The position numbers and the translations under genes were made by a program. From Brachypodium distachyon (taxonomy: Eukaryota; Streptophyta; Magnoliopsida; Poales; Poaceae), in assembly GCF_000005505.3 (NCBI RefSeq), contig NC_016133.3, forward strand, positions 3,286,001 through 3,350,000: a DNA stretch of 64,000 bases. The letters run 5' to 3'. Under the pieces are notes generated by a model, which was given only the letters and a program-made list of their open reading frames with translations, was not told where the DNA came from and did no database searches. Positions 10,322-21,700 of the stretch are shown in pieces (the first letter of the stretch is position 1; each line of letters opens with the position of its first letter).

Positions 10322-12957
10322 TTACTTGCAACTGCGCAGCGGGGTGTCAGCAAACGACCCATCCAGCACCCCATCAGCAATGATCCCATGCGCCTTCTCC
10401 GTCATATGAATCCCATCCAAGCTCGCGAACCCGGCAGGGTCACCCCACACGGTAGCCGAGCCATTGCAGGGCTTCCCCGTACGGTACTTCCCGCCGCCGC
10501 CGCAGCAAGCCACGAGCGGATCCCCGATGCCGTACCTCCGCGGGCTCGCCACGAACTGCAGCGCGGCGCCGTAGTAATCGGCGTAGATGATCTTAACACC
10601 GGGGTTCTGCGACCGGAGCCCGGCGACCTCCTTCCTGAGCGCCGCGTTGTGCCGCTGGGAGAAGCCGTTGTACCACGCCAGGCAGCCGTGCTCGTCGTAG
10701 TCGGCGGGGTCGTTGCTTTGCTTGGCTGCGAGGTACGCGGGCACGCAGCCGATGGGGAAGTTGCCGGGGACGAGGATTGTGGTCGCGCCTAGGTTGATCA
10801 CTTCTTGGACTGCGGAGCCGATGCGGGAGATGACGTCCGGAAGGTACTTGTCTGGGGTTTCACGGGGGTTTTGGGGGTCGCCTAGAAACCAGAAGTTGTA
10901 GTCGTTGCCCCCGATCTCCCCCAGCACCTCCAGGGACTTGCTCAGCAGAGCCTTCGTGGCGCCTGTAGTACGTGTAAGTGTAAGGAATTTGTGTGAATTC
11001 TGGCATGCATGAAATTGATGAAATTTATTCTTTGCTTACTGTCGCCGGGGGCGATGCGGGAGAGGACTTTGGTGAAGGAGGCGAGCTCGTCGAGGTCGGA
11101 AGGCGGGTTGAAGGTGACGTTGTAGCGGGACATGAAGTAGGTCGGCGGCAGCGCGGTGGAGCCGAAGACGGCGAAGTTGGCGCCCGTGGGGAACTGCCCC
11201 GTCGACTCCTGCGGCAAGCTCGGCGGCAGCAGCGGCAGCCCCAACGCTTACGCTGAAACATGTACATGCATGTCACTTGATTCATGGAGTACTATATTCT
11301 GAAAAAGAAGATTAATGGAGTACTTTCCTAAATTCACAAATATCTGCAATTTTTTTGACAATGCAGTTTCCAACATGTCTGCAGACCGTTACTCTTCGTC
11401 CTCCAATCTATAAACCCTATAAGATTGAAATCCACTAAGTACAGTTAATTTAGCAAACTCAACATGCAGCCTGTCCGCGTCAGCGTCCCATTTTCTAATC
11501 TCTCACACGTCAGCCTGGCCGCTTCTAATCAGCCTCCTGGCCGCTCAATCTTGCGCGATGTGATAGGCTGCGAGACGCCGCCGCCAGTGCTGCCGCTCAA
11601 TGCACCTGCCGCCACTGCGCGCTGCACCTGCCGAGTTCCATCCCCACGCCCACGGGCTCCGCGCCAGCGCCATCTCGGCCGCCCCCGGGTTCAGCCCCGA
11701 CCGCCGTGTCCCCGCTGCCCACGGGTTCCGCCCCGACCAGTACCTTGTCCCCCGCCGCCTCCGAGCGCCGTCCCTGCCGCCCCGGGCTCATCATGGGCTC
11801 AGCCCCGAGCCCCTGACCGAGGAGTCCCCGCCGCCCACGGGCTCTGCCCAGACCGCCGCGTCCTCGGCCGCCACCGAGCACAGTCCCTGTCGCCCTCGGG
11901 CTCATCCCGGGCTCCGCCCCGATCGCCGCCGAGCGCCGTCCCCGCCACCCCCGAGCTCAGCCCCGGCCGCCGCCCATTGCCGTCCCCGCCGCTGAGAGTC
12001 ATCTGCGAAGGTACCCAATCTTGCTGGTGCGCACGAGAGGACGAGCTCGGGACCCGGCGGCAGCAAAGGACCAGTCTCACACCACAACAGCTGCGCGGCG
12101 AGTGGCGGCGCTACGCGAGGGAGATGATCGAGAGGAGTAGAGGATGAGCTCGGGGTCAGGAGGTTCCCTAATGCGTTCACGTGGACCAGATTGACGGTGG
12201 GTTAGTAGTGGGCTTTGATTAGGTTGGGCTTTTACTAAAGTGTTTTGTCAGGCTGCCTGCTACTTTTGAAAGATGTTGAGTTTATTTTAGACTTCGTTCA
12301 AAAAATAAAAGGAACCTTTTTAGACTATTGTATATATCTTCGTAAATACAACCAAATATAAACAAGCCGATGAAGATGATATAAACAACCAAACTAGCTT
12401 CCTAAGAAAATAGGCCAGCAAGAACTGCCGTCTTGACTAGCAAACCACCTGTAGTAACGAGACCGGTAAGAATCTCTATTATTTTGTCTATCTTAATGAA
12501 TCTTTTTGAAATGCATACTTTCTCGAGTGTTGAATTATATGCGTACATACACCAATGTCATATTGTTTCAAACTTCTATCTATGCAGCTATCAGGCACTC
12601 TTAGATTTCCGCGGCAACGCGCAGGGAATCCACTTGTTGTCAAAATCTTTCTAGCCACAAAATTGCCATGATGACTCTCTTTTTTGTGTGACTTTTGGGG
12701 AAACAAATTGATTCGGAGGCTAAAACAGATTGTTCATCGTCAGGGAACTCACCGTAGAAGTCGAGGATGATGCGGCCGTTGGAGATGCGGCCGGTGGGGC
12801 GTTTGAAGTAGGTGATGCCATAGGGGAACTGCTTGATCGGGAACGGTTTTTTTCCGGTGATGTACGCGAAGTTGCCTGTGTCGATGATGGAGTCGCCGAA
12901 CGCGAAGATGCGCTGGTAACACCCGACGACGGCGGAGGAGCACTTGAGGATCCCCAT
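10322..12957 (-). pseudogene. GDSL esterase/lipase, damaged second copy
   Basis: Homologue of the intact gene at 15151-16520, with the same three-exon plan: 12753-12957, 11040-11252 and 10322-10962. GDSL family blocks remain: FGDSIIDTGNF (nucleophile Ser), TGANFAVFGSTALPP (Gly block), GEIGGNDYNFW (Asn block) and DGIHMTE (Asp and His). Two defects are visible. First, no signal peptide: the only ATG in the frame (12957) gives a short polar start, and homology to the intact copy begins only at the GCYxRIF motif. Second, with the acceptor homologous to that of the intact gene, the second full codon of exon 2 is TAA (11248-11250), where the intact copy has CAA. An AG six bases further on would skip the stop in frame. 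Intron 1 is about 1.5 kb against 116 bases in the intact copy, because of a GC-rich block. Exon 3 is fully open and well conserved, so decay is recent or the gene is still used. Confidence 0.75.
11464..12230. other. GC-rich block inside intron 1 of the damaged GDSL gene
   Basis: About 0.7 kb of very GC-rich, Pro/Arg-biased sequence (CCGCC, CCCGGGCTC, CCGAGC units) sits in an AT-rich intron, and the intact paralogue has nothing there. Read on the minus strand it resembles a grass gene promoter, 5' UTR and first exon. It may be a captured gene fragment (for example from a Pack-MULE) or a retroposed piece. I could not find terminal inverted repeats or a target duplication. The internal motif CGCTCGGCGG-like repetition suggests some tandem growth. 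Confidence 0.35.
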
Positions 12958-14700
12958 ATGAAATTCTATTATGCTACTACTATATACGTACGTGTGTTTG
13001 CACTTTAATTTCTACTTCTCTGAGTATTTGCACCTGAGAGACTCTCCCCAATCTGAAATTCTATTTTCTGCCGTTTCATAGAAGGTTTAATTGTCCAGGG
13101 TTATATTAGGACTGAAGGATCCATATCACGATATCAATGTGGATCGGCTCAAAGAAATCACAGAGTTAATGTTCCAAATATATGCGCGGTGAAGATGGAA
13201 AACACAAGAAATCGAGAGTTACTTCTCTCCGTTGAGGATAAGATCTCCGTTTTTTTATGGCATTTGTTGGTCTCTGATCGGCAAAGGGAAACGTGTTTGG
13301 GGCTACTCCGTATTCTGGATGATGCATATGCATGCAAGCAAAAATTGATGGAGCAAATCATGAGGAAGATCATCTTATCCACGCTGGGAATTCGAAAAGA
13401 CTGCGGCGTGTGGTTCACGGGGGACAGGGTACTGGACAGAGGAACAGGCGATTCGATCGATTGAGCTTCTTCTCTCGTTCGTGGGCTGCTAGGAACTGCC
13501 GTATTGGGCCCAAATATTTTTTTTCTTCTAGAATATATATTGGGCCCAAATCTGACAGAACTCGACCTAGGACTGGGGGCACAGCCCCGTGGGCTAGAAA
13601 AACGGAGAGGTACAAGTAAGAGATGGGTCAAGCCTGGGGCAATAGCACCAGTTACCTCAGGATGCCCACAAAAAAAAATAACAGTTACCTCTGGTGTAAA
13701 TTCGCGCCTGATATTCGTACCATCATCTTCACCGAGGATGGCACATGTGTGATCTCCTCTGCACATAAGTTATGTAGGCATGACAATACAAATATGTTAT
13801 GTACGGTGTGTACCGGTAAGAGCTTTCCGCCAGGGATATCATATTTTTCAAATTCAAAAATAAATTATTGGTGTTAAATAAAATTCTCGCACATACATGC
13901 TTACTACATCCCTGTAGAACATCCGTGAAGAAATACTTTTATGTGTTGGACTACACAAGAGAAACATAAATATATAGTTTCACAAATTTTTTTCATAAAA
14001 ACACATCTTTCGTAACATATGAAATTTGGAGTTGGTGGTCGTCCATTCACTCTAATATGTCTCTTCTCACCCAGATATAACAAGTTGAACCATGAAAACG
14101 CGTGAGTTAGAGAAGCAAAAACATAACACTCCCTCACTAAATCTCTTTCATGTTGCCTTTCAATCTCCAAGAGGTTGGGTTCATAATCCAAATCCAGCAA
14201 AGCCACTCGTCAGGCTTTAATTGCATTGGTCCGTAGTCTAAATATTAGCAGCAAAGGACGTCCACTATGCTATAGTTTATTAGCAGCATTTCGAGGTATG
14301 CAAAGAAATAAGAGCATTTCCAGGAGTAGAATTGTTTAAACAAAATTGATGCTACGAAATATGACTTGTATTTTCGAGTAGCTAACGATGGTACTTATAG
14401 CTGAATCAGTAGGTCACATACTCACATATTGTTTTTTCATTAAAAAATGATGAACAACCTTTAGTAATTTTCCGGCCCAAATTAGAAATGTCTGTACGCT
14501 ACTTTTTCAGTTCTATGCAAGCACCCTAGTCCCTCAAGATAAATTTTGGTACCCACCCAAAATGACTGAAATTTGAGGAATTTCAATTTTTGTTGTTTAA
14601 AATTTCACCAAAATTTATCGAAATTGTAGTAGAACATAAATCTCTGCCGTGCAAATTACTCAAGTTAATAAGTACTTGGATCTTACCGAAAAAAGAAAAA
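12958..14700. other. Intergenic between the two GDSL copies
   Basis: Mostly AT-rich with no supportable gene. 13450-13620 holds two ATTGGGCCCAAAT-like palindromic pieces flanking an AT stretch. 13900-14210 and 14460-14640 show no recognisable domain in any frame. Confidence 0.4.
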
Positions 14701-14708
14701 TGGCATTC

Positions 14709-14880
14709 TTTTTTTTTTTTTGAGGGAAAGACAGTAGATCAATTGATCTACTGTAAATTTTATTACTAAAATATGCACATCAAAATTTATAAAAAAAGGT
14801 CATCTAAAGGATCTAAGCCATTCACCCATACATTCTGGAATCTGGATCTGAGGACAAAGCAAGTTTACATTAGCTATTTT
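14709..14880 (-). mobile_element. Probable 3' tail of a truncated retroposon with a 24-base palindrome
   Basis: A run of 12-14 T on the plus strand (about 14709-14721) reads as a poly(A) tail on the minus strand. It is followed by GAGGGAAAGACAG and a perfect 24-base palindrome at 14731-14754, centred on CAATTG. Poly(A) next to a non-coding 3' end is the usual sign of a 5'-truncated LINE or SINE. No coding remnant or clear target duplication was found, so this is tentative. Confidence 0.35.
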
Positions 14881-15150
14881 GCGCTAGTCTTAAACTATAG
14901 CTAGTCAAACAAAACAAAGTTCACACAAAAGGCTAAAATTTCATGGCCCACCGAAATTTCTTTCAAAATCTAAAAACCTCCAGGAGGGATCTGATTAAAT
15001 CACATGGTCATAATTCATACAATCCTTTATAAAGTTTTCACTGAACTTTTTATTAGTTTTCTGTGTATATGTTGGGGTGCACAACTGCAACTCCCCAAAA
15101 CAACAAACCTATGAGAATCAACAAGAATCCTTCTAGTTCTAGCCAGCCAG

Positions 15151-16520
15151 CTAGCTTAGCCTAGCAGGGCAGCTGCGCCGCAGCGGGATGTCAGCATAAG
15201 GACCATCCAGCACCCCTTGGGCGATGACGCTGTAGGCCTTCTCCGTCATGTGCATCCCATCCCAGCTAGCAAAACCAGCAGGGTTCCCCCAAACCTTGGC
15301 CGCACTGCCGCACTCCTTCTCTGTATGGTACCTCCCTTCGCCGCCGCAGCACGCCACGAGCGGGTCACCGATGCCGTAGCGCCTCGGGTTCTTGACGAAC
15401 TCCATGGCGGCGCCGTAGTAGTCGGCGTAGATGAGCCTCGCCCCAGGGTTCTTCCACCGGAGCCGGCTCACTTCCTGCCGCAACGCAGCGTTGTGGCGTT
15501 GGGAGAAGTCGTTGTACCATTTGAGGCAGCCGTGCTCGTCGTAGTCGTCGCCCGGGTTGCCGCTCGGCTTCCTGGCCAGGTACGCCGGCACGCAGCCGAT
15601 GGGGAAGTTGCCGGGCACTAGGATGGTGGTCGCGCCTAGGTTGATCAGTTCCTGGACTGCGGCGCCGATGCGGGCGACAACGTCCGGGAGGTACTTGTAT
15701 GTGGTTTCACGGGGTTTTTTCCGGTCCCCGAAGAACCAGAAGTTGTAGTCATTGCCGCCAATCTCCCCCATGATCACCAGCGACTCGCTCAGCAGAGCCT
15801 TCCTCGCACCTGTGTGTGTACAAAGTACATAACAAACGGATAAGATAAATATCCATGGTGAATTATGTAAAACTTGGATGAAATGTATAGTAAGCGATGT
15901 TTTAGTTAGGCACTTACGGTCTCCGGGAGCGATGCGGTTGAGGACCCCCTTGAAGGAGTCGAGCTGGCGGTCGAGAGTGGAAGGCGGGTGCATCCTGAGG
16001 TTGTACCTGGGGACGAAGTACTCCGGCGGTAGCGCGGTGGAGCCGAAGACGGCAAAGTTGGCTCCGGTGGAGAAGTTCCCCCACCCCTCCTGTGGCGAGC
16101 TCGGCGGCAGCAGCGGCAGCCCCAACGCTTGCGCTGAACTCACACATACACATACATTAACTCATATAAACCCACACGTAGATCACATGTACATGCATTT
16201 GAGAAATTAATTGATTGGACGAAGGAGGAATTAATTACTCGTAACTTACCGTAGAAGTCGACGAGGACGCGGCCGTCGGAGATGCGGCCGGTGGCGCGGT
16301 GGAAGAAGGTCATGCCGAAGGGGAGCTCCTTGAACCGGGACGGGCCGTTGCCAATGAAGTACGCGAAGTTGCCCGTGTCGATGATGGAGTCGCCGAACGA
16401 GAAGATGCGCTTGTAGCAGCCGCCCACCGCCGTGCCGGCATTGAGCAGCAGCGCCACGGAGATCACGACGACGAGGACGGAGGAGACGGAGCACGGCCAG
16501 CTGCTGAGACGACCCCCCAT
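15151..16520 (-). CDS. GDSL esterase/lipase, secreted (SGNH hydrolase)
   Basis: Hydrolyses ester bonds in lipids or acetylated/acylated substrates outside the cell. The substrate cannot be told from sequence. Exons are 16250-16520, 15918-16133 and 15151-15809. All borders are GT-AG and phases agree, giving 381 residues, typical of plant GDSL enzymes. The signal peptide (VVVISVALLLNAGTAVGG) ends just before CYKRIFSFGDSIIDTGNF, which carries the nucleophilic Ser. Next come STGANFAVFGSTALPP (oxyanion-hole Gly), GEIGGNDYNFWF (oxyanion-hole Asn) and WDGMHMTEKAY (catalytic Asp and His), so all four SGNH residues are present. I choose the ATG at 16518-16520 over the in-frame ATG at 16593-16595. A TATAAAA box overlaps the upper ATG, so the transcript should start below it. 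The damaged paralogue follows about 2.2 kb downstream in the same orientation. Confidence 0.92.
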
Positions 16521-16594
16521 CTTGGATCGATTGCCAAGTGCCGATTGCTGCGTACTTCCCTCTGATCGATCTCCATCGACTACACATGCTGCCA

Positions 16595-16601
16595 TTTTAT
16601 A
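16595..16601 (-). promoter_or_regulatory. TATA box of the intact GDSL gene
   Basis: Minus-strand TATAAAA at 16595-16601 ends on the first base of an in-frame ATG (16593-16595). Plant transcripts start about 30 bases after a TATA box, here near 16570. That leaves a 5' UTR of about 50 bases before the ATG at 16520 and excludes the upper ATG from the message. Confidence 0.6.
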
Positions 16602-16890
16602 GAGCTCTATTCTCGGGCATGTATCTATGACTTGGATGCATATCGAGAACGGGACACTTGGTCAACCTAAGTTACACTAAAGTTGCACGGGTTATCTATT
16701 GTGAAAAGATGGTAATAATCCACCGGAGATCGATTTACTTCTTTGTATATATACACATGCTACAAGTACATGGAGTGCGTGTTTGTTTGTCACTCGGTTC
16801 CTCGGTGAAGTCACCCCGATAACGAAAACGAGGAAGTATCTGAATTCATGCTCGTTATCTTCCCTCCGAGCCTTACATGATCCTTAGCTG

Positions 16891-17007
16891 TACTCCCTCC
16901 GTCCCATATTAAGTGTCTCAAATTTGTCCGAATATGAATGTATCTATGACTAGAAAACGATTAGATACATGTAATATTTCGACACTTAATATGGGACGGA
17001 GGGAGTA
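16891..17007. mobile_element. Stowaway MITE (Tc1/mariner), about 113 bp
   Basis: The element is bounded by TA on each side. Its terminal inverted repeats begin CTCCCTCCGTCCCATATTAA and match exactly for about 25 bases. This is the common grass Stowaway type with the conserved internal AATTTGTCC and TACATGTAATATTTCG motifs. Near-identical arms suggest a recent insertion. It lies upstream of the intact GDSL gene. Confidence 0.92.
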
Positions 17008-17641
17008 TATTAATACTTGCATGCCTTCAGAATATATATTTTTCCTTACCCGCAAAAAAAAGATAATATATTTTTCATAAGTTAATTAGAAGCATGACCT
17101 CAAAATCTTCTCTTATTATGTCATGAAAATAAGTTTTCAGACAAATCTATTATACGAGTTTTACACATCAAATAAAAATAAAAAGTTTTAAAATTTTGAC
17201 CAAGGCTTTTTTTTTACACGAGGCCAAGGCTAACCATAAATATCTAACTGTGGTATGTAGGTGCCTGGTGGCACGTGCCGCAGTTAGTATTCACGTGTGG
17301 TATCAATGCATGTACGGAATATTCTTCCTCGCGGTGACACTGGCAGCATTAATTGCTATATTTCAAATTTTAAAATAATTTATCTCCTGAACCCGCAACC
17401 ATGTTAGTTGTGAATGGCTACCACCATAGTAGTGTATCACAATGTTATGCAAGACTAACGGGCAAGTATTGAAGTGTTACAAACGAATAAGAGTTGATAT
17501 TAGACCACAGAATGACACAAGTATATTTTGGTAACCAAGTGGCTATAACTTTTCTACGAGTTCCGATGTCCCGGTAGATATTGATGAGAAAACATAAGTC
17601 AAAACAAATCAACATGGCATCTAGTTCCGAGGATCTCATCA
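17008..17641. other. Intergenic, AT-rich
   Basis: No gene, RNA or clear repeat seen. The last five bases (CATCA, 17637-17641) are the left target duplication of the solo LTR that follows. Confidence 0.5.
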
Positions 17642-18562
17642 TGTCGCACCAGTGGCACCCGGGGTACCACTGTTGCTCAACGCGTGGGTCGTCTCGTTTG
17701 CTCCCCGCAAGAACGGCACCCTGGGCAGCACAGTGCGAGCTGCCCGGGAAGCCACCAGCCCGGCAGGAGCCTGGGAAGGGGGTTGCCCTGGAGCAGGACT
17801 AGCCGGGCTGTGGGGGTTACCCCGGATGACAGCGTGAAGATCCCCATCAGGACGCCCCCTCGGGAAGCTCACTTGCCGGGGAGGGTGTCTCCTGACGTAG
17901 GTACTTACGTCAGGGCCAGTGCCCAGTGCAGGCAGGGTATCGACGCCATGTGGCCACCCGGCAGGCTCCTTTTGTGCAGGGCTGGTCGGAGCTTGAAGTG
18001 TGGCACAAGTCGAGCATTAAATGTTTCGACAAGGAAGTGGTTTTCTGTCTAGTCAGCCTACAGTGAGCAGCTCGCAGTGAATCTAGGGCGCGTATCGCCC
18101 TAGCTACAGTGCTTTGTACCGTGCATGCATGCCAGCGCAGCAAAGGCAAGCTGCCGAGGGTCTTTGTTCGGCGCGTGTCCAAAAGCGCGTCCCCAGGCAG
18201 ACCGAGGCACCTGTGGTATCCCCTTGACTATAAAAGAAGAACCGAGGCCACCGGTCAAAGGGGTGGTGGACTCTAGCTAGGTTACTATTCCTAGAGAGTT
18301 AGTCCAGAAGTAGTAAGTAGCCATTTAGCAGAAAGGAAGAGAGCGCCCGGAGACTTCCCCAGCAACCTGTAAACATTTTTTCATTGGCTAATACATACTC
18401 AGAACCAGGACGTAAGGTTTTACACCTCAGGGTGGCCCGAACCTGGATAAACTTGCTTGTTCATTGCTACGCTCATCATTGGCCTCGCCGGCGATCGCCG
18501 GAGCGATCCCCATCGCTCACTGCTGAACCTAAAAGGGGGTGCCTAAGCCCCGGGCTATGACA
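17642..18562 (+). mobile_element. Solo LTR of an LTR retrotransposon, 921 bp
   Basis: The sequence begins TGTCGCACC and ends CTATGACA. It is flanked by a perfect 5-bp direct repeat, CATCA (17637-17641 and 18563-18567), the usual target duplication of an LTR element. No primer binding site, gag-pol or second LTR is present, so it is a solo LTR left by recombination between two LTRs. A TATAAAA at 18229-18235 marks the promoter and plus orientation. U3 is therefore about 590 bases. The U3 contains an imperfect palindrome of two TGACGTA-type sites (17893-17912) of the kind bound by bZIP factors. The superfamily (Ty1/copia or Ty3/gypsy) cannot be fixed from the LTR alone. Confidence 0.88.
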
Positions 18563-18791
18563 CATCATAAGGAAGCCAACGGTGAAAACAGATCGTCAAT
18601 ATTGTGCAAAATTTTAGAGATAAAATGGTTTTTAATTTTAAAAGTGATCGAATGTTAGTATAGTGTCATGCAAACCTGCAAACATTATGTACCCTAGCAC
18701 TAGGGGAGCATATGTGCCGCATGATAGGATAATGTTGGGCACAAACGCTACAGTCATTTTTTTTGCGAGGAAAAAGGATATCGTTGCAAAC

Positions 18792-21700
18792 TTAAATGTG
18801 CTTACAATCGCTGGTCACCACAGCTTGAATGCCATCAGGCACACTTCTAAGCCAGCACGACGTGCGGCGTTCTAAGCGGCCTAAAGAAGCTAAGCTATGG
18901 CTAGCGCCATTCTGAGTACCCGAAGCTTTCAGAACTGTGATATCCCTAATTCCATTCAACGATCTTCTAATTTCCAACACCCTATGGGCATAGCGCGACC
19001 TGTTCTCCCCTGGACTTTTCATGAGGGCGATCGCCTCGGAGCAGTCAGATTCCAAAGTGATGGGAAGGTCGGACCACTCCTAGGCAAGTAGCAGGCCTTC
19101 CTCACAAGCCGCAAGTTCAGCGTCCAACGGGTCATGGCAGCAGGATAGAAAGCGACAAGCCGCAAAGATAACTTGGCCCCGATGATCTCGCAGAATCATA
19201 CCTGCTCTAGCAGTACCATCCTCGTGCATGAATGAACCATCAACATTTAACTTCACTCTGCCAGGGTCAGGTAGGCGCCAAGGCTCAGGCACAACATTAT
19301 GGCCACAAGTCTCTTTCTGTTTCCTCCATCTTCCACTCATATCAACCACTTGCTTGCCCTTGATCATTGCTTCAGTCGAAGATCTTTGTATGGCAGCAAG
19401 AGACTCAACGTAGCTAGATAGGAAACGACAGGAGACCTCAGTAGATGATGGTGGCTTATCATGTGTGAATTCATTATGTACGTGCCAATTCCTCCACATG
19501 AGCATCAACGTCTGCATTCTCTGCGTGTCATTTGGGTCACATAGCAACTGTAGGATCCACTCATGCCCCATGTTTCTTATCTCACTTTCTTCAGGAAGCT
19601 TCCACATCTCACGCATAGCTTGCCATAGGCGCCTTGCATGGGGGCACCGAACCAGTGCATGAAAGGAGTCCTCATCCTCCAGACCACAGATCGGGCACCT
19701 AGCCAGAACATCCATGCATCTCTTCTTCAGATTCAACTGAGTCGCCAGGCTGTTAGAGGCCACATTCCAAGCAAAAATTCAGACTTTCGGAGGAACATTG
19801 CACTGCCACAACACCTTCCACTCTGGCCTCTCTCCATTAGGGCGAGCGCTGGTAGCGCCAACACCCTGATCATCCATCGCAAGGTTGAGGGCCAGCTGAT
19901 AAGCGCTCTTCACGGAGAAGTTTCCTCGATTATCCGGGTGCCAAGCAATAAAGTCCTCTTCCATTCTTCTCGACGGCATAATTTTCCGGATATCAGCGAT
20001 GTCCTCTTGGCAGAATATGTCCTCGAGGGCCTGCAGATTCCAGTCCACATCCGGAGTTAGAGGCTCTGAAACCCATTTGTGGCGACTTCGCCCATGTGGT
20101 GTCAGTGGCCGAAGCATATTGTGCCGTGGATCCAAGGATCACGCCAAATCCTCACACTAGTACCATTGCCAATTCGCCAAATAACTCCTTTCTTCAGCAG
20201 CTCATGGCCGTACTCTATAGCTTGCCAAGTAGAGGATGCGTTCTCTGGAAACACGGTGTCAGTTAAAACACCATTAGGATAATACTTGGCACGAAGGACA
20301 CGAGCACAAAGAATGTGAGGGAATTGTATGAGTCACCATGCTTGTCGCGCAAGCAGCGCCTGGTTATATAGTCTCATATCCCGAAATCCGATTCCTCCTC
20401 TCAGCTTTGGTCTAGTTAGTCTCTCCCACGAGGCCCAGTGGATCTTCCTCTTCCCACGAGCTGCACCCCACCAAAAGTTCCTGGTAAGACTCGTTAGTTC
20501 GTCGCAGACGCTAAAGGGAAGCTTAAAGATCCCCATGACATAGGTTGGGAGAGCTTGAGCAACCGCTTTGATCATGACTTCTTTACCACCTCTCGACAAG
20601 TGATTATCACCCCACTGTAAAAGTCTCTTCGCAAGCTTTTCCTAAAGTGACTGGAATTTTCCTTTATTCATTCGACCTTCTGGGGTAGGGGGGCCAAGGT
20701 ACTTTGAATCAAAGGTGACTTGTGACACATGCAACATATCCTTGATCTCATCTTGGACATCCTGTGTGCAGGACTCCCCAAACATGATGCTACATTTTTC
20801 AGGATTTATAAGCTGCCCGGTTCCTTTAGCATATGTGTCCAGAACCAGCCGGATCCTCTCCGCTTTAAAAAATAGCAATGTGTCATCAGCAAAGAGCATA
20901 TGAGACACTCCAGGGGCACGTCGACTCACATGGAGAGCTTCAATATGATGTTCCTGTACCTCCTTGTGAAGCAACGCGGATAATCCATCAGCCACAAAGA
21001 GAAATAAGAACGGAGAGAGCGGATCACCTTGTTTGAGACCATGACTTGGAGTAAACGATGTCAGCAGGGTTCCATTGAATTTCACAGAATAACTCACCGA
21101 GGTCACACACGCCATAATCCACTTGACCCATCGATGAGAGAAACCCAACCGTAACATTGCTTGCTCCAAGAAGATCCAATCGGCTCTATCATAGGCTTTA
21201 GAAAGATCCAACTTATATGCACAAAAATTCTTATTCAGATTCTTGTTATGATCAATGAAATGAAAGCACTCAAAGGCTACCAAGGCATTATCAGTGATCA
21301 TGCGGCCCGCGACAAAGGTACTTTGATTTTCTAAAATTATCTCCCCCAAAATCGGCCGTAGGCGATTAACCAAACACTTCGCCACAATTTTGTACAACAC
21401 TGTGCACAAGCTTATAGGACGAAACTCCTTTAATTCTCCTGGTGTATCCACCTTCGGAATGAGCATGATAGAGGTGTGATTAACATTTGTCGGCATAATT
21501 CCAGTGGAGAAGAATTTCTAGACAGGAGCCACGACCTCAATCTTCATAAAAGTTGATGACACATTGCACGAAACTCCCCAGTTCCTCTGATAGAACCTTG
21601 CAGGAAACCCATCTGCGCCCGGCGCTTTGAGGGGTCCGATTTGGAACAGAGCATCTGAAATCTCCTCATCGCTGAACTCGCGACACAAGGCTTGATTCAT

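Noticed and set aside
11464..12147. 227-codon plus-strand frame in the GDSL intron
   Set aside because: Low-complexity Pro/Arg/Ser composition from GC-rich DNA, with equally long frames on the other strand and no recognisable domain.
13158..13766. 202-codon minus-strand frame between the GDSL genes
   Set aside because: No domain, no splice partner, composition like intergenic DNA.
16521..16595. Upstream in-frame ATG of the intact GDSL gene as start codon
   Set aside because: The TATA box overlaps it, so it should not be in the transcript; the lower ATG begins the signal peptide.
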